Position numbers and translations under genes: made by a program | Source: Tausonia pullulans | Taxonomy: Eukaryota; Basidiomycota; Tremellomycetes; Cystofilobasidiales; Mrakiaceae | Assembly (NCBI GenBank): GCA_951802195.1 | Contig: OX637622.1 | Span: 1,116,001-1,180,000, forward strand | Length of the DNA stretch: 64,000 nucleotides | Direction: 5' to 3' | Shown here: in pieces, positions 35,410-48,353 of the stretch | Numbering within the stretch: position 1 is the stretch's first letter | Layout: each line of letters starts with the position of its first letter | Notes under the pieces: generated by a model | Database searches by the model: none | Seen by the model: the letters and a program-made list of their open reading frames with translations, nothing else | Told to the model about the DNA's origin: nothing

Positions 35410-36209
35410 TTTTTGTGCCAGCGGAAGAAAAATCTGAGGGTGCGAGAGTGCCGCACCGCCGATACAAGCGCTCGTTCAACTGCGCCATCGACTCTTACTC
35501 AACCCGCAGCTCGCAGGTCGCGCGAAATCAAGGATTCATGAACCTAGCTGCCTCCATGGAAAGCGCCATAGCTTGGCCTCGAGACGCTGGTGGTAGATGT
35601 GGAGAGGCTCACTTAATGAGGGAAGTGGAGTCGAGCCATCGATACCCCATGCGACTGTCGCTGAGTGGTAAGTCGATCGAAGCCGGATTCACCAAACGGA
35701 GAGACGAGACGGCAATCAAGAAGAAAAAAACCCACGAAAGTGCAAAGAAAATGCTCAGCGGGCGTAGCGCATCGAGACAGGGGCGATTTCTTCTTGTGGC
35801 AATTGGCTCGACAGAGGTGATTAGCGCTTGTGGCACTCGGATGACAGGGGGAGGGCGCATGCGGACTTGAGGAGATTCAGCAGCGGGGTGGACTACGATC
35901 GCGCGAGCCAGCCAGCCGTTCAGCAGCAGCTGGGAGACCCCAGAAGGGCCTTCACACCTCCTTTAGAACGAAATGAGGGAAGCCAAGGAGAAAGGGATCA
36001 AGTAATGAAAGACGCAGTTCACCAATGGTACCGAGGGGCCAAGAGTAGTCAGCACCAGAATCAAGGCGCTCTCTCGGTGTCCTTCCTCGAACCACCGTCG
36101 TCGCGTCGAACTCTACCCCCTTACTCCTCTCCGCCTCCTCCCTCCCTCCCTCCCTCCCTCTCTCGCTTCACGGAGAGCTTGCACCTCCCCATCCGTCCCC
36201 CACCCAAGC
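35410..36209. promoter_or_regulatory. Intergenic region upstream of PKA gene
   Basis: Contains the 3' flank of the CHY gene and the PKA promoter. The last 100 bases are strongly pyrimidine-rich. No coding region is supported; open frames at 35406-35870 and 35828-36451 are incidental. Confidence 0.4.
36139..36163 (+). repeat. (CCCT)n microsatellite in the PKA leader
   Basis: About six tandem CCCT units lie roughly 50 bp before the PKA start codon, within the presumed 5' UTR or core promoter. Confidence 0.8.
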
Positions 36210-38568
36210 ATGGCCGCCCCGTCTCAGCAGGCCCATGCCCACGCGCTCTTCCCCCACCTCTTTCCGTCGCCTCACGCCCCAGGCCAACAACACCAGGAGC
36301 AGCCCTCGTCCGCCTTCGGCCCTGCCTGCGCTTCCTCCTCGTCGGTCTCGACGCCGAGCCCCCCTGTCGCGTCCTTACCTTCATACAGCCCATCTCCAGA
36401 CGGAAGCAGGACGACATCGTCCTCGGCAGTAGCCAGTGGCCAACATGTTGAGCACCAACAGCACAATCACCGGACGACGACGCCGCCCGGTTCCTCAGCT
36501 TCGTACCCGGTGGAGGCCAAGGCCTCGCGATATGCCCGGTCGGACGAGCTCGCGCGGTTCGAGCTGCTCGAGACGCTTGGCACTGGGTGAGTTAAGAGCA
36601 ACTGTATGGGATAGAGAGAGCTACTGCAGTAGACGAGGAGCGAGGCTCTTCTCGGTGCTTGATGTCGGAGCTGCTTCTGACGAGACTAAGACAAGCTGAC
36701 GACCTGGTCGGATTGCCTGTCTCCTCGTCCTGCGGTATCCCCGTTCCCCCGTTCCCCCATCCCCCCCGGCTCATTCTTCCCTCCAGCACGTTCGGCCGCG
36801 TCATCCTCGTCCGGCTACGGTCGTCCTCGACCCCTCCGGACGCGCCTCACCCGCTCTTCCTGGCCCCGGCGCTCGCCGGGGATGTCTCTCCGTCTACGAC
36901 GGAGCCTCAACAGCAGCGGCCCTCAACAAGCCGGGTGGCATCCTCGACACCCCATTTTGCGCTGAAGGTGCTCGCAAAGACTGAGATCGTCCGACTGAAG
37001 CAGGTCGAGCACATCAATAACGAGCGCGCGATCCTCGGGCGCGTCAAACACCCCTTCATTGTCGAGCTGTGAGTCTTGTCTTCCTCTGGCCATCCCATCC
37101 ATGCAGGGTTCATGACTGAGTGATCACAAATTATGGATGCAGTTATCAGACATATCAGGCATGTTCCTTATTCTCGCAAGCGCCCGATGGGCCTGCGCTC
37201 GTCGCCAGTTCCCTCATTTTGGACGCGTCTGACCTACGTCCCCGTTGTCCTTCCAATGCCTCGCTCTCCTCTTCCTCCAGGACCCGGTCAATGTCTACAT
37301 GCTGTTATCCTACGTCCCCGGCGGCGAGCTCTTCTCCCATCTCCGCCGGGCAGGCCGCTTCACGCCCGACGTGACTCGCTTCTATCTTTCCTCCATCATT
37401 CTCGCCATCGCCTGTGCGTCGTCTGTCTCCCAAGTGATCGGCCCATGCATCCGCATTGGGTTGCGCCACAACCTCGGGCTCATCGGGGTTGACGTCATCT
37501 CCTCTCTCGACTGATGCCTCCTCGTTGCGATCCACACCAGACCTCCACTCGCAAGACATCATCTACCGAGATCTCAAGCCGGAGAACTTGCTCCTCGACC
37601 GAGAAGGCTACCTTCGGTGCGCCGCCACCACTCCCTCCGCGGGTATCCTCCACGTCTGACCTGACTTGACTTTTTTCAACCTTTCAGCATCGCTGATTTT
37701 GGATTCGCAAAAGAAGTTGGCGACAGGACGTTTACACTCTGTGGTACGCCCGAGGTGAGCAAGAGTGATGCAGGAACGAGGAGAACGCTGCCTGCGTATG
37801 TGTTGATCCCTATTTGTCGGGATAGTACCTCGCCCCAGAGATCGTTCTGTCTAAAGGTCACGGTAAGGCTGTCGACTGGTGGGCATTGGGTATCCTTTGC
37901 TTTGAGGTGAGTCTCTCTTCTTGGGTCACTCTTAGCATCTTTGAGCTGACCACTTCTCTCCTTCGCCCTTTCGCCAGATGCTTGCCGGGTACCCAGTCAG
38001 TCCCCACCTTTCCCCTACATGCATACCTTCTTCGCTAACCATACCCTCTCTCCCTCCAGCCATTCTTCGACGACAACCCGATGGGAATCTACGAAAAGAT
38101 ACTGGCGTCCAAGATCGCCTTTCCGCCTCACATCGATCCCTGCACCAAGGACCTCATCCGCCGGCTACTGACACCCGACCGCTCCAAACGACTGGGCAAC
38201 CTCCGTGGTGGAGCGATGGACGTCATGATGCACCCCTGGTTCTCCGGCGTTGACTGGAGGTCGCTCGAGAAGCGGCAGATCCGAGCGCCTATTATCCCGC
38301 GGTTGTCAGACATGGGTTCATCTTCAACTTTATCAGCCGTGATGTCCGAGAAATGAGTTCTGACTAGGTCCTCTCCAGGCGATACACAAAATTTTCAAAA
38401 ATACCCTCTCCCAAGGGCCGAGGACCTCCCAGGCCTCTTTCAGTTTCCTCCGGCCGCACCGCCACAAGATGTCTTTGGTCATCTTTTCGAGGTTGGTATC
38501 CACTTGTCTTCTTTGCTCTTCACTCTTGCTGACCCTGTCTCCCTTCCCCCGTCAACTAGGACTTCTGA
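36210..38568 (+). CDS. PKA1: cAMP-dependent protein kinase catalytic subunit
   Basis: AGC-family Ser/Thr kinase released by cAMP binding to its regulatory subunit; controls growth, nutrient and morphogenesis responses. Eleven exons: 36210-36586, 36787-37068, 37143-37158 (16 nt), 37281-37413, 37541-37616, 37688-37754, 37826-37906, 37978-37995 (18 nt), 38060-38315, 38379-38491 and 38560-38568, for 475 aa. Motifs: GTGTFGRV loop near 125, catalytic ALK at Lys186, [31 protein letters not shown] with the activation-loop Thr, YLAPEI, and the AGC tail [12 protein letters not shown] running to the terminal GHLFEDF, with the C-terminal Phe typical of PKA. A Gln/His/Ser-rich extension of about 105 residues precedes the kinase, and about 45 low-complexity residues sit between strands 2 and 3. 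Intron 3 starts with GC. Confidence 0.96.
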
Positions 38569-39600
38569 ATCATCCGTCTATTCTCCCGTCGTGCCCGCTG
38601 CTTGTCATTTCGTTTCCGTAGCATCCCCCCACGTTCCATCGCCCTTGTGCCCTGTCGATATTGTCCATCCGTCTTATTTCGTCACGTTTCCTGTCGAACT
38701 TATCACCCCATCTTCTCTCGTCTTGCTCCCGCCCTCTGCTCCTCTCCTCATTCTCCCGTTCTCAGAGCGAGCCCGGTCTCTCCTACTCTTCTCTAATAAG
38801 CCTCCTCTTGCATGGCTATTTCGATCCGAAATCCGCACGTTTAGTTAGATTGGGAGTCGGCCTGTACCCTTTCTCAATTAGCCCTCTCACAGGAGCGCGT
38901 CTTGCCCTTGTGACCTCGAGAGTACGTCAGATAGGCGTGAGAGCCAAAGTGCCTCACCTTGTTGATCGGCTCGGTGGATGCAGGCTTTCGATAAATGAGG
39001 GGGAATTAGTCACTGCCCTTCCAACGCAGTAAAACCCCGAGGAATCGAGTTTTTCTCATCCGCCACGACGTCACCCCGATATAGACCTGCTCATCGCTGT
39101 TAAAATTCAGGTGACGATATGGCTGATCCTCAGGTTCTGGGTCAGCAGCCTCGGTGGCCGTTATTAGCCCAGGAAGCTTCGAAGCGATCAAACTATACCG
39201 CGCTCGGCCTCCAGGCGGGACCCGCGCACCTGCAGCTCTTCAAGGTTGACTATGCCTATTCGGTTCGAGTGAAGCACGCATTTAAGCGCAAGCGAGGGTG
39301 AGGGAGAGAGGAGGGATGGATGCATCAGCAAGCGGGGAACCCGACAGCCGCTTCGGGGCTGCCTCGGGGCAGAACGATTCGTAGCTCAACCCGCCCCCGC
39401 TTCTGCGAACCTCCTCGCTGACTGGGTGGGGCTTGAGTCAGCCCCCTGCCGCCCCTACCCGCCGCATATAACTGCGTAACGTGGCCGAGTTGACGAGTGC
39501 GGCTGCCGGATATGGAGGATAGTGTTATTCTTTCTCTTCGTTGATCCTCAACGACCACCCCTTTGGCCTCGCTCGGTGTTTGCCTCTCGCTCGCCACACC
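38569..39600. other. Intergenic region between PKA and hydrolase genes
   Basis: The first 300 bases are CT-rich 3' flank of PKA. A small + frame at 39119-39301 resembles nothing I know. The bases from about 39440 to 39480 (CATATAACT) could be a weak TATA element for the downstream hydrolase. Confidence 0.35.
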
Positions 39601-42094
39601 ATGGTCTCCCTTCAAGCGCTCGCTCGCCGCCACCAAGCACCACCCGTAGACGCACTGTCACACGAGCAACAGCCAAAATCACCCCGTCTACCCTCGTCCC
39701 CGTTGACGTCAACACGTCCCGCTCCAAAGCCTGCTCGCCCGATGCCCGGCTCGTTCGCCGCCGCTATCAAGGACTGGCGGGACGTCGACGAGCGAAGCGC
39801 TGAGGAGAGCGAGATTCGGCTGCTCAAGCGGCTGCCATACTTGTATGTGTCGATCGATATATCACGCGCGGCGAACGGCGATCCGTGACTGACCCTTTTC
39901 ACTGCTCCGTCCTGCCTTCGTCTGACCGCTTGCTCACAGCCGGCTGCCCGGAGAGCCAGACCCCGAGTTCCCCTCACTCGTCGCACGGCAAATCCAGTTC
40001 CCCTTAGAGAATGGACTGCACCTGAACGGTCTCGAGATCAAGCAGGTTGCTCCTCCTCGGCCTTCTGCATCCGCCGCCGGCCCCGACGGACCCGCCACGG
40101 CGGCCGAGGTGGAGGGGGAGGCCTCTATCTTCGCCCACGGCTACGGCCTCGCGCTCGGCTTCTTCTATCAGAATTGGGACGAATTTGGCAAGATGGCTGG
40201 TACGTGTACTCGCTCGCTCGCTTTCTTCCGCCTTGAGACATCTTGGTAGCGGGATAGGCGCTTGTGTCTGGTGTGCTCGCGTGCGGACTGCTGACTCCGC
40301 ACCTCTCCTCCTGTCGCTGCGCTTCGACCGACCCTTCACAGCTGCCACCGGCCGCCGCGCCTACTTTATCGACTGGATGGGAATGGGCCGCTCCTCCCGA
40401 CCGAGCCCCAAGCTCTTCCTTCGCGCTCGACCCAAGGGCATGACCGAGGCCGATCACGTCAAGATGGCGGAGGACTTCTTCCTCGACCCGCTCCTCGCTT
40501 TTGTCCGCGGGATGAAGATTACCAAGCTCTCCCTCGTCGCTCATTCGCTCGGTGGCTACCTCGCGGGATCCTTTGCTCTTCGGTACCCTGAGCTCGTCGA
40601 CCAGGTCATCCTCCTCTCGCCAGCTGGTATCCCAGCTGAGCCTGTCGATACCCCTTCGGCAAGCACCACCGCCACCACGCCTTCTTCGCCGCGTAAGAAG
40701 CAACAGCCGAAGCGGCGGTCCCCACGTATCTCCATATCAGCCCCTGGATCGCGCCGGACTTCGCTTTTCTCCAAGGGCCGTCCGAGTACAGATCAACAGG
40801 AGACGCAAGCGGCCGGTCAGGTCCGCGAGACGCTCGAACTCGCCGGGGCGGGACTTGATATCCCTGGAGGGCCGGCTCAGGATAAAAGGGAGAGCGGTTC
40901 GGACACAAGCATTGCTAGCAGTGGAAGCAGTAGCGATGGGATCGCGACGCCTCCGGGGGAAATTGAATCGGGAGCAGGAGCTGTTGCCCCCAGGAGGAGC
41001 AGCCATCCCATTATGGAGCCTCGAGTGGCTACTGACGCTTGGAACGATCTCGGCGCCCTCGAGGTCGATGATAGTGACGAAGATGGCGAGAGGCAGGTTC
41101 AGACGTTTCGAGGCCCTATGGGTAAGAGCGGCAAGCTTATGAAGCGGCTCTACGCTCACATGTGGGAGGTGAGCTCGGCGATACTCTGCCTTTGACCGAC
41201 GACTTCTCGCTCATCTTATGTCTCCCTCGTTCCATCTAGTCTGGCCATTCCCCGCTCAGCGTGATCCGAAAACTCGGTCCCTGGGGCATCCTTCTCGTTG
41301 GAAAATACTCCGCTCAGCGGTTTGGCGCCCTTCCTGACGAGACGGACCGTCACGACCTCGCCGACTACCTCGCCCAGATGATCTGTCTTCCCGGTAGTGG
41401 CGAGGTACGTGCCAAGTTTTGTCCCCCTCCTCGAGTTTCTTGTGTCTAGGCTAACTGTAGCTCTCCCTATAAGTATTCTGTTGGCATTCTCCTTCGCCCC
41501 GGCGCCTTCGCTCGCCTGCCTCTCGTCGAGCGCTTCCCGGAGCTCCCCAAGGAAGTCGGCGTCACGCTCGTCTACGGCGACAAGGACTGGATGGACAAGG
41601 ACGCTGGCAAGGACGCCGTCAAGGTGTGCTCTTGCTTCTTCTGAAGTTCCTGTTTCTTCACTTACCGACGTCATTCGCTATATTTCCCAGAGGATGCGCC
41701 GTGCCGGCCGTCTCAACAACTCCGTCCACATCTGCCCCGAGGCCGGCCACCACCTCTACATGGACAACAGCAAGTTCACCAATGACCTCCTTTGGCGAAA
41801 GCTTGCCCCAAACGTCATCCGCGATCAGGACGGTACGTCTCTCCCTACCTCGACGTCAACCTCGGTCGTCTCGTCTACGGTGAAAGCGGAGCCTCGAAGT
41901 CTACGACCTGTCAGGTCGACCCTTTCTGAAGAGGTGCGTCTAATATCATATCGTCTTCATCTTTACTCAGATTGCTGACGCTGTGGGTTGTTCTAAAGAC
42001 GACGGACTGCCTCAACCAGGAGCAGATGGATGCCATCCAAGGCGCCGATAATCTCGAGCGGATCGTCCTCACCCAATCCATCCCATCGTCGTGA
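39601..42094 (+). CDS. CGI-58/Cld1-type alpha/beta hydrolase
   Basis: Alpha/beta-hydrolase of the ABHD4/ABHD5 (CGI-58) and yeast Cld1/Ict1 group, whose members act on phospholipids, as a cardiolipin deacylase or lysophosphatidate acyltransferase-like lipid enzymes. Seven exons: 39601-39842, 39940-40199, 40342-41168, 41240-41404, 41474-41623, 41691-41933 and 41999-42094, for 660 aa. The oxyanion segment is SIFAHGYGLALGFFYQNW, followed by FIDWMGMGRSS, the nucleophile elbow SLVAHSLGGYLAG and the family's HX4D box with the catalytic His in CPEAGHHLYMDN. TLVYGDKDWMD precedes it. A roughly 130-residue Ser/Thr/Pro-rich insert follows the nucleophile strand (after SPAGIPAEP), which is low in complexity and probably lies outside the fold. 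No transit peptide is obvious, so location is open. One acceptor ends TAAG rather than CAG. Confidence 0.86.
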
Positions 42095-42483
42095 CCTCCA
42101 ACCTTCTATGTCTTGACTCACCCATGCCTCAGCACGATACCCTAAATTGCTTGTCATCCTAAATTCTTGGCTCGTCCGCCTTTCATCTTGTTGTATCTTT
42201 GTTGGCTCGATTTCCCTGGCCATTGAGTCGCTCTGTGCTTGAATTTTTCTCTTCTCTCTCTTTCTCTCTTGGTTGCCTTGTATCTCTGCTCGCATTCACA
42301 ATACCATGCACTCTCACTCTCTTTGGTAATCAGAGTCACAGAAAGACAGATCCAGCCGGTCCATGCTCGCGCTAGACTCGGAGGCTTCCGAAGCACCCCT
42401 CCTAACCTTCTATCCTTTCTCCCCATCGCCCATCACCGACCGATCGGACTCAATTCAAGAGCACGAGGCCGTCGGCTTCATCA

Positions 42484-45400
42484 TGGCGCTCTCCCTCGCT
42501 CAAATCATTCTCCCAGCGCCCAACGATCTTCCATCGCCCTCGCTCCAACGCGTCACAGTCCACGACAAGCCATATCTCGTGCGTTCCTTTGCCTATCGTT
42601 TCTGCCGCTTGGCTGTCGACCTGACCGTCCGGCATCCCATGCTAGATATACCCGTCCGATGATGCGGTCCTTGTCCTCGATGAGCGCATGAAGCTCGTCC
42701 GGACCCTCCCTTTCTCCCTGGCCTTCCCTGCGCTGGAAGGAAGGCCAGGTCGGGTGGGAGCGCTTGCGGTTGATGAGAGTCAAGGACTCGTGAGCGCTAT
42801 TCTTTCCGTCAAGAAGAGACTCATCTGATCTTTCTTTACCAACATTCGACGCAGATAATTGCCTCCCTCGCGTCCTACGTTGCTGTGTTCAGCCCAGGCG
42901 TCTCGCGCGACCTGTCGTCTTCGCGGGCGGTGGCAGCCACGACGAGCTCCGGTCCCAGCTGGAAGGTCCACTCGACCATGACGAGCCCCAGGGAAGGAGT
43001 AATCACTAGCCTTGCCTATCATGATGGTCAGTCCCCGCTGTTGGCCTGCTCTCAGCGTGATGATGGTTCCTCGGTCCCGTCCGCGCGTCATTCTGACCCA
43101 TCATCGCTCTGCTTGCTTCCCTCGGCCGCGTCCTCCCATCCATGCAGGCAAGCTCGCCATCACCTTGGACGGGAGCCTGTCCGTCTGGACATCCGACATG
43201 AATAACAACATGGGCCTCTGGGAGCTGGTGTGGGAGCTTCGGTGCGTCCATTTCGTCCGAGGCTCATGTTGTAGCGTCGATGGCTGACTATCAGACTCCA
43301 GCTCTCCCACGCTCAAACTGGACTGGTCCTCTTTCTCGCCGTCGGGAGAATTTATCTCCGCTTACACTCTCGTATGTATCAGTATCGCTCGCGATACTCT
43401 ACTGCTCTGGTGCTGAACCCATGTTACAGGGAGAGAAAAGCCTCAGGATCTTCAAGCTTAGCAAGACGGGCCAGCGCGTGGGCCGCAAGTCCAGTCAGAT
43501 CCTCAAGTTTGCTCGCCCAGTCTCCGGATGCTGGTGGCGGAACAATCCATCGTAATATTATTTGGCGGCTTGGTCTTGCTTCAACACCAGCGATCGAAAG
43601 CTGCCCTGACACGTCCTTCTTCCTCCAGGGACTCCACTCCGATCCTCTACACGCGGACTTCGACCTCGATTATCCACGTTCACACCCCTGTCCTCGACGA
43701 CCCCTCCTTCTTTCAGCTCTGGTCAACACTTGCCCCGCACGTCTCTGATCCGCCCTGCTCCTCTGTCTTCCCTCTCGACACTTCGCAGCTTCAACTAGGC
43801 ATTAAGGCGGCGCTCGGGCAGTCTGGGATCGACCCCGGTCGTCGAAAGATGCTGGAAGATGTCGGCGGCGGGTCGAAGCCGACGCTCGGGGACGCGTTCG
43901 TCGGTATCGAGCAGAACGGCAATGGGGCTCGGGTCTGGAGCGTCGTCAACATGGAACGAAAACCGCCAAGCCTCTTCAAGGTCCTCAAACTCTCTCACCA
44001 CACGTCTGGCAAGGGAAAGGCGCCATATTACCCGGAACCAACCCTTGACTCTTCATCAAACGTCCTGCACTCATCCATACCTTCTTACACCCTCCTGGCA
44101 AGCCCTCCGCCATCGCAACCTGCAACCTCCTTGTCCAGAACCGCCGAATCCCCTCCTGCCTCTCCCACGCTTCTTCTCATCTCACACGCGCCTCAGCGCC
44201 CGATATGCCCCTTGGTGCTTTCTACCTCGGCGTTCGACCCATCTGCGTCCTCAACAGCCTTCTTCTCGAGACTGCCGGGCCTGAAAGACCCCATTCTTGG
44301 CCTCTCTGAGCCCGTGGACGAATTCTTTCGAACACCGAACGGACGCTCCGTGCTCAGTCGCGGGGCGCAGGGCGAATGTATCGTCTGGGGGCTGGAGCTT
44401 GCGAAAAAGGGTACCAATGAGCATGACGGTATCTGGACGGCTCGAGCGAGATGGGAGGCGGAAGGTGGAACAGAGCTCATGGCGCTTTTTGCTCGAGGTG
44501 CGTGCTTGCTGTATTTCCCTTCCCGTGTCAAATCGTCGGCTGATATCTGTGAATGGGTTGCACGCTTGTCAGGTCGATCCGTTGCAAGCTACTCAGCAGT
44601 GGAGCGCTCGATCTCAATCTCCTATCTTCGCCCTACCGCTCCTCCATCGACCCTTCTCCAACTTTCCTCCTCCACTGTTCTCCCTTCTCTTGCACCCGAA
44701 CACGCTCCCTCCATCCTTCTCGCACTCTCCGACATTGACGATGGCGTCTCGACGGCGACCAAGCTTCCTAAGATCTCATTCATTATCGCTAGCACCCCTT
44801 CGGCCTTCGTCTACATCTGGCGTCTTGACGCGGGTGATCCGACGCAGCGCGGCCTTCCTGCAGGAGAGCCGACGGCATCTCTCGTCTCGACGTTCCAGCT
44901 GCCCAGTGAAGAGCACGGAGCGGAGCCCGCGTTTGTTCTCCCTGTCGATCCGATGGGCTGGCATCAGTCGGTCATCGACTGGAGGACAAAGTCGCCGCTT
45001 CAGGAGCTGCTTGTCGTCGTCTCGAAGGACGGAGTTCTTTCTTACTGGACTCCGAGGCTCGAGATGACGACAGGCGTGGAGAATACGGGTGGAAAAGAGC
45101 CATGGACTCGGACGGGACTCGTCCGGACGGGCAAGAAGGACGTCGTCCTCGCGCGATGCAGTTCGCGGAAGAAGACTGCTCTCGGTGAGCAGCTCGCTCT
45201 CTGGACATTTTGCGCTCAATCTTTTCGCTGACTTAGACCATCACCACCAGTTGTCGAGGTCGATGGTGCTCACGAGCTGTCTATCTGGGACTCCAAATCG
45301 TCCGAGTTTCACTCTGGCCTCGAGTTCTCCAGGACGTACAGGTGGGCCCTCTTCATATGTTATGGCTCTGGCCAGCTGGCTGATAGAACTCCCCATGTTT

Positions 45401-48284
45401 AGGCCGAACGAACGTATCTTGGACCTGGACTGGACAACGACGGCCGACTTGCAGTCCGTCTTGGCTGTCGGCTTCCGCCAGAATGTCGTGCTACTCGCGG
45501 AACAGCGCATGAGCTACGTCGAAGGTGATGGCAGCTACTGGGCTCCCTTCCTTCAGGTCGACATGGCTTCGTAAGTCTTTGATAGATTATTTGCATCCAC
45601 AACTGCTCTGTTCTGATCGATTTTGTTTAGCTCGACGCCCAACCCGATCGGAGACTCGGTCTGGCTTGCCAATGGCTCGCTCGCCGTTGCTGCCGGGAAT
45701 CAGCTCTTTATCCATAGCCGCTTCCTCGCCCAGGAGCCGGAAGATGCTAGCCCGCCTCGCAATGTCTTTGAGATGGTCGCCCTTGATAACAGCCCACTCG
45801 TTGACTTCAACCCTCAGCTTCTCATTCAGTGTATGCTCTGGGGTGCGCAGTCTTCCTGTTACTGTGGCGCGAGTTGAGAGCTAACGTCCCGCCTCGCTCA
45901 AAGACAAGGTTGAGCTTGTCAAATCCATCGTCACCCGCCTCCACCTCTGTATCGAGGCTGCCCTCAACGAAGGTCGTGACGAGATAGTCTGGCAGAGGCT
46001 CGATGTGTCCGAGTTCTTTGACACAGCGAAGGTCCGGAAAAAAGTGTCACCCAAGGTCCGTTCGGATCAGCCACTGTCCCGCATGAGTATCCCTCTGACG
46101 CGCGTCTTCCCTCTAGACGCATGGAGCCCTCCACGCCAAATATACGTCTCTTTTCGACGACGTTCCCGAGATTGAGATGTACGTCAGCTGGTCCCTAAGT
46201 TCCTGCTCTGCCCTCTCTGACGCACGGTCGGCTTGTACACAGTTCCGATCCCGAGACGTTCTCTCGGTCGCTCGTGGACCGTCTCGTTGAACATCTGGAG
46301 GGACCCTTCCCTCTCCCGCTCACCAATCATGAGCGGCAACACCTCATTACCTTGGTTCAAACGCTCGTCCAGGTGGGTCTGCATTCTGCAGCCCCTCATA
46401 AACCTCTCTGTTTCCTTTCTTGACTTCACCTTCCCCTTGAAGATTGACGAACAAAGTCGAGCGCTCGATCTCAACGGTCTTCGCTACCTCATTTCGCTCC
46501 GCTTCTACGTCCTTTGGCGCCAGAGATCCCCCGCCAGCGGGTCTCTCACCCCGGCTTCGCACGAGTCGCCTCGAAGCCTTACCCATCAACACGAGCGCAT
46601 CTCGTTCCGCAATGTCGTTTGGGCTCTTCACAGTGAGAGCCAGGAAATACTTCTCGCCGAGGCAACGTCGGCTTCGTCGAAGGGCAAGATGCTCTGGCAG
46701 GACGCCAAGGCGCTTGGGGTTTTCCTCTGGATGCGATCCGCCGAGACCCTCGTCAGTCCATGACCGTCTTGCACCCCTTTCCTTTCTCCTTTCTGACCCT
46801 CCATGACCCGCAGAAATCGCAACTCGAGGTCGTCGCTCGGAACGAATACATGAATGGCGACGACCGGGACCCCTCGTCGTGCTCCTTGTTCTATTTTGCC
46901 CTCGGCAAGGTCAAACTCGTCATCGGGCTGTGGAAGCAGGCCGCTTGGCATCCTGAGCAGAAACTCATGCTCAAGTTTCTCTCCAACGACTTTTCGCAAA
47001 AGCGTTGGAAGACGGCGGCGCTCAAGAACGCGTTTGCGCTCATGAGCAAGCAGCGTTTTGGTAAATCGCGACTCTCAGTCAACACTCGAAGCTTCGAGCT
47101 GACCGCTTACTTCACCCTCAGCATACGCTGCAGCCTTATTTCTCCTTGGAGGCAGCCTTAAGGACGCTGTGAACGTCTGCCTTCGTCAGCTCGACGACTG
47201 GCAACTCGCCGTTGCACTCTCGCGTGTTGTCGAGGGCGACAACGGTCCGGTCCTCCGAAGCGTTCTTGAGGGCACTGTTGTTCCGATCGCCTTCCGTGGC
47301 GGACACCGCTGGCTCGGGACCTGGGCATTCTGGACGCTCAACAGGCGAGACTTGGCGGTCCGGATTCTCGTAGTACGTGCCATCCATGATCTCACCAGAA
47401 CGTTTCTCCTCACTCTCGGTCTCGCTCCACCTGCAGACCCCTCTCAAGGACCTCCAGGCCAGCATAGACTACCCTCTTCCGGCTGTCGGCGATCCACACG
47501 ACGACGACCCAAGCCTGCTCCTCCTCTTCTCCCAACTCCGGTCCAAGACGATGCAGACGGCCAAGGGGACGAGCGAGATTCGGGAACAGACCGAGTTCAA
47601 CTTTGTCTTGCATAACGCACGTGTCTTCACCCGAATGGGTAAGTCAGAGCTTCGTACCGATTCGAAGGCATGTTGCTCACCTCCCGCCTCGTCCGCCTAG
47701 GGTGCCACGTCCTCGCCCTCGCTCTCCTCCGCTCGTGGACCTTCCAGCGGCACGAGCCTATCCCGACTGTGCCCACGCCGCCTTTGACTCTTCCGGCGTC
47801 CGTGTTTTCCGCCATCGACGACGGTGACGCCTTGGATCATGCCCCAACTCCCCTCGCAACACCGTCAACCTCGCCCACAACGACGATCCGCGCCGCTCCT
47901 CGGCCCTCGCCCGGCGGACACCCACGTCGGCCTTCGTTCCTCCTCACGGCTGGACATCGCCGGCAGTCGTCGATTATCATGGACATGGATCTACCCCCGA
48001 CGAGGCAGGCCTCACCCGATCTGGTCAAGGTCGCCGCACCACAGACCATATCCGAGGCGAGCAAGACACCGTCGCCGCTACCGTCCACCCCGGTCATCGA
48101 CGAGGCAGTCCAGGACGAGGGAACGACGGCCACACCGCCTCCAGTATCACCAGCTGCGGCGGACAAGAAGGCCGAGGAGCCCACGCCCGCCCGCAAGACT
48201 GGCCTCGGGACGCTCATGGCGAGCGCCAAGGATCAGCGGAAACAGGGCGAACTGGAGTTCTCGTTCGATGCGTTTGGCTTCTGA
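42484..48284 (+). CDS. RAV1: RAVE complex subunit RAV1 (DmX-like)
   Basis: Scaffold of the RAVE complex, which reassembles V-ATPase V1 and Vo sectors on vacuole and endosome membranes. The N-terminal part is a WD40 propeller made of short exons (MALSLAQIILPAPNDL; YPSDDAVLVLDERM; KLAITLDGSLSVWTSDMNNN; LDWSSFSPSGEFI; FARPVSGCWWR). The diagnostic Rav1 C-terminal domain lies at about 46830-47380: SSCSLFYFALGKVKLVIGLW, FLSNDFSQKRWKTAALKNAF, then SLKDAVNVCLRQLDDWQLAV and ALSRVVEGDNGPVLRSV. The tail (47700-48284) is Pro/Ser rich and ends LEFSFDAFGF. An upstream in-frame ATG at 42363 would add about 40 residues; the second ATG was chosen because the preceding residues look like leader. Exon edges were fixed only in places. 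Its stop is 69 bp from that of MET1 on the other strand. Confidence 0.9.
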
Positions 48285-48353
48285 GCGAGCGAACACATTG
48301 ATCTACGTATTATTAAATCAAATAATGGCATCTAACTACAGCGAACATCCCAT

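Noticed and set aside
39119-39301. 60-codon + frame (MADPQVLGQQ...)
   Set aside because: No similarity to a known family, no clear splice partners, and it lies in the promoter region of the hydrolase gene.
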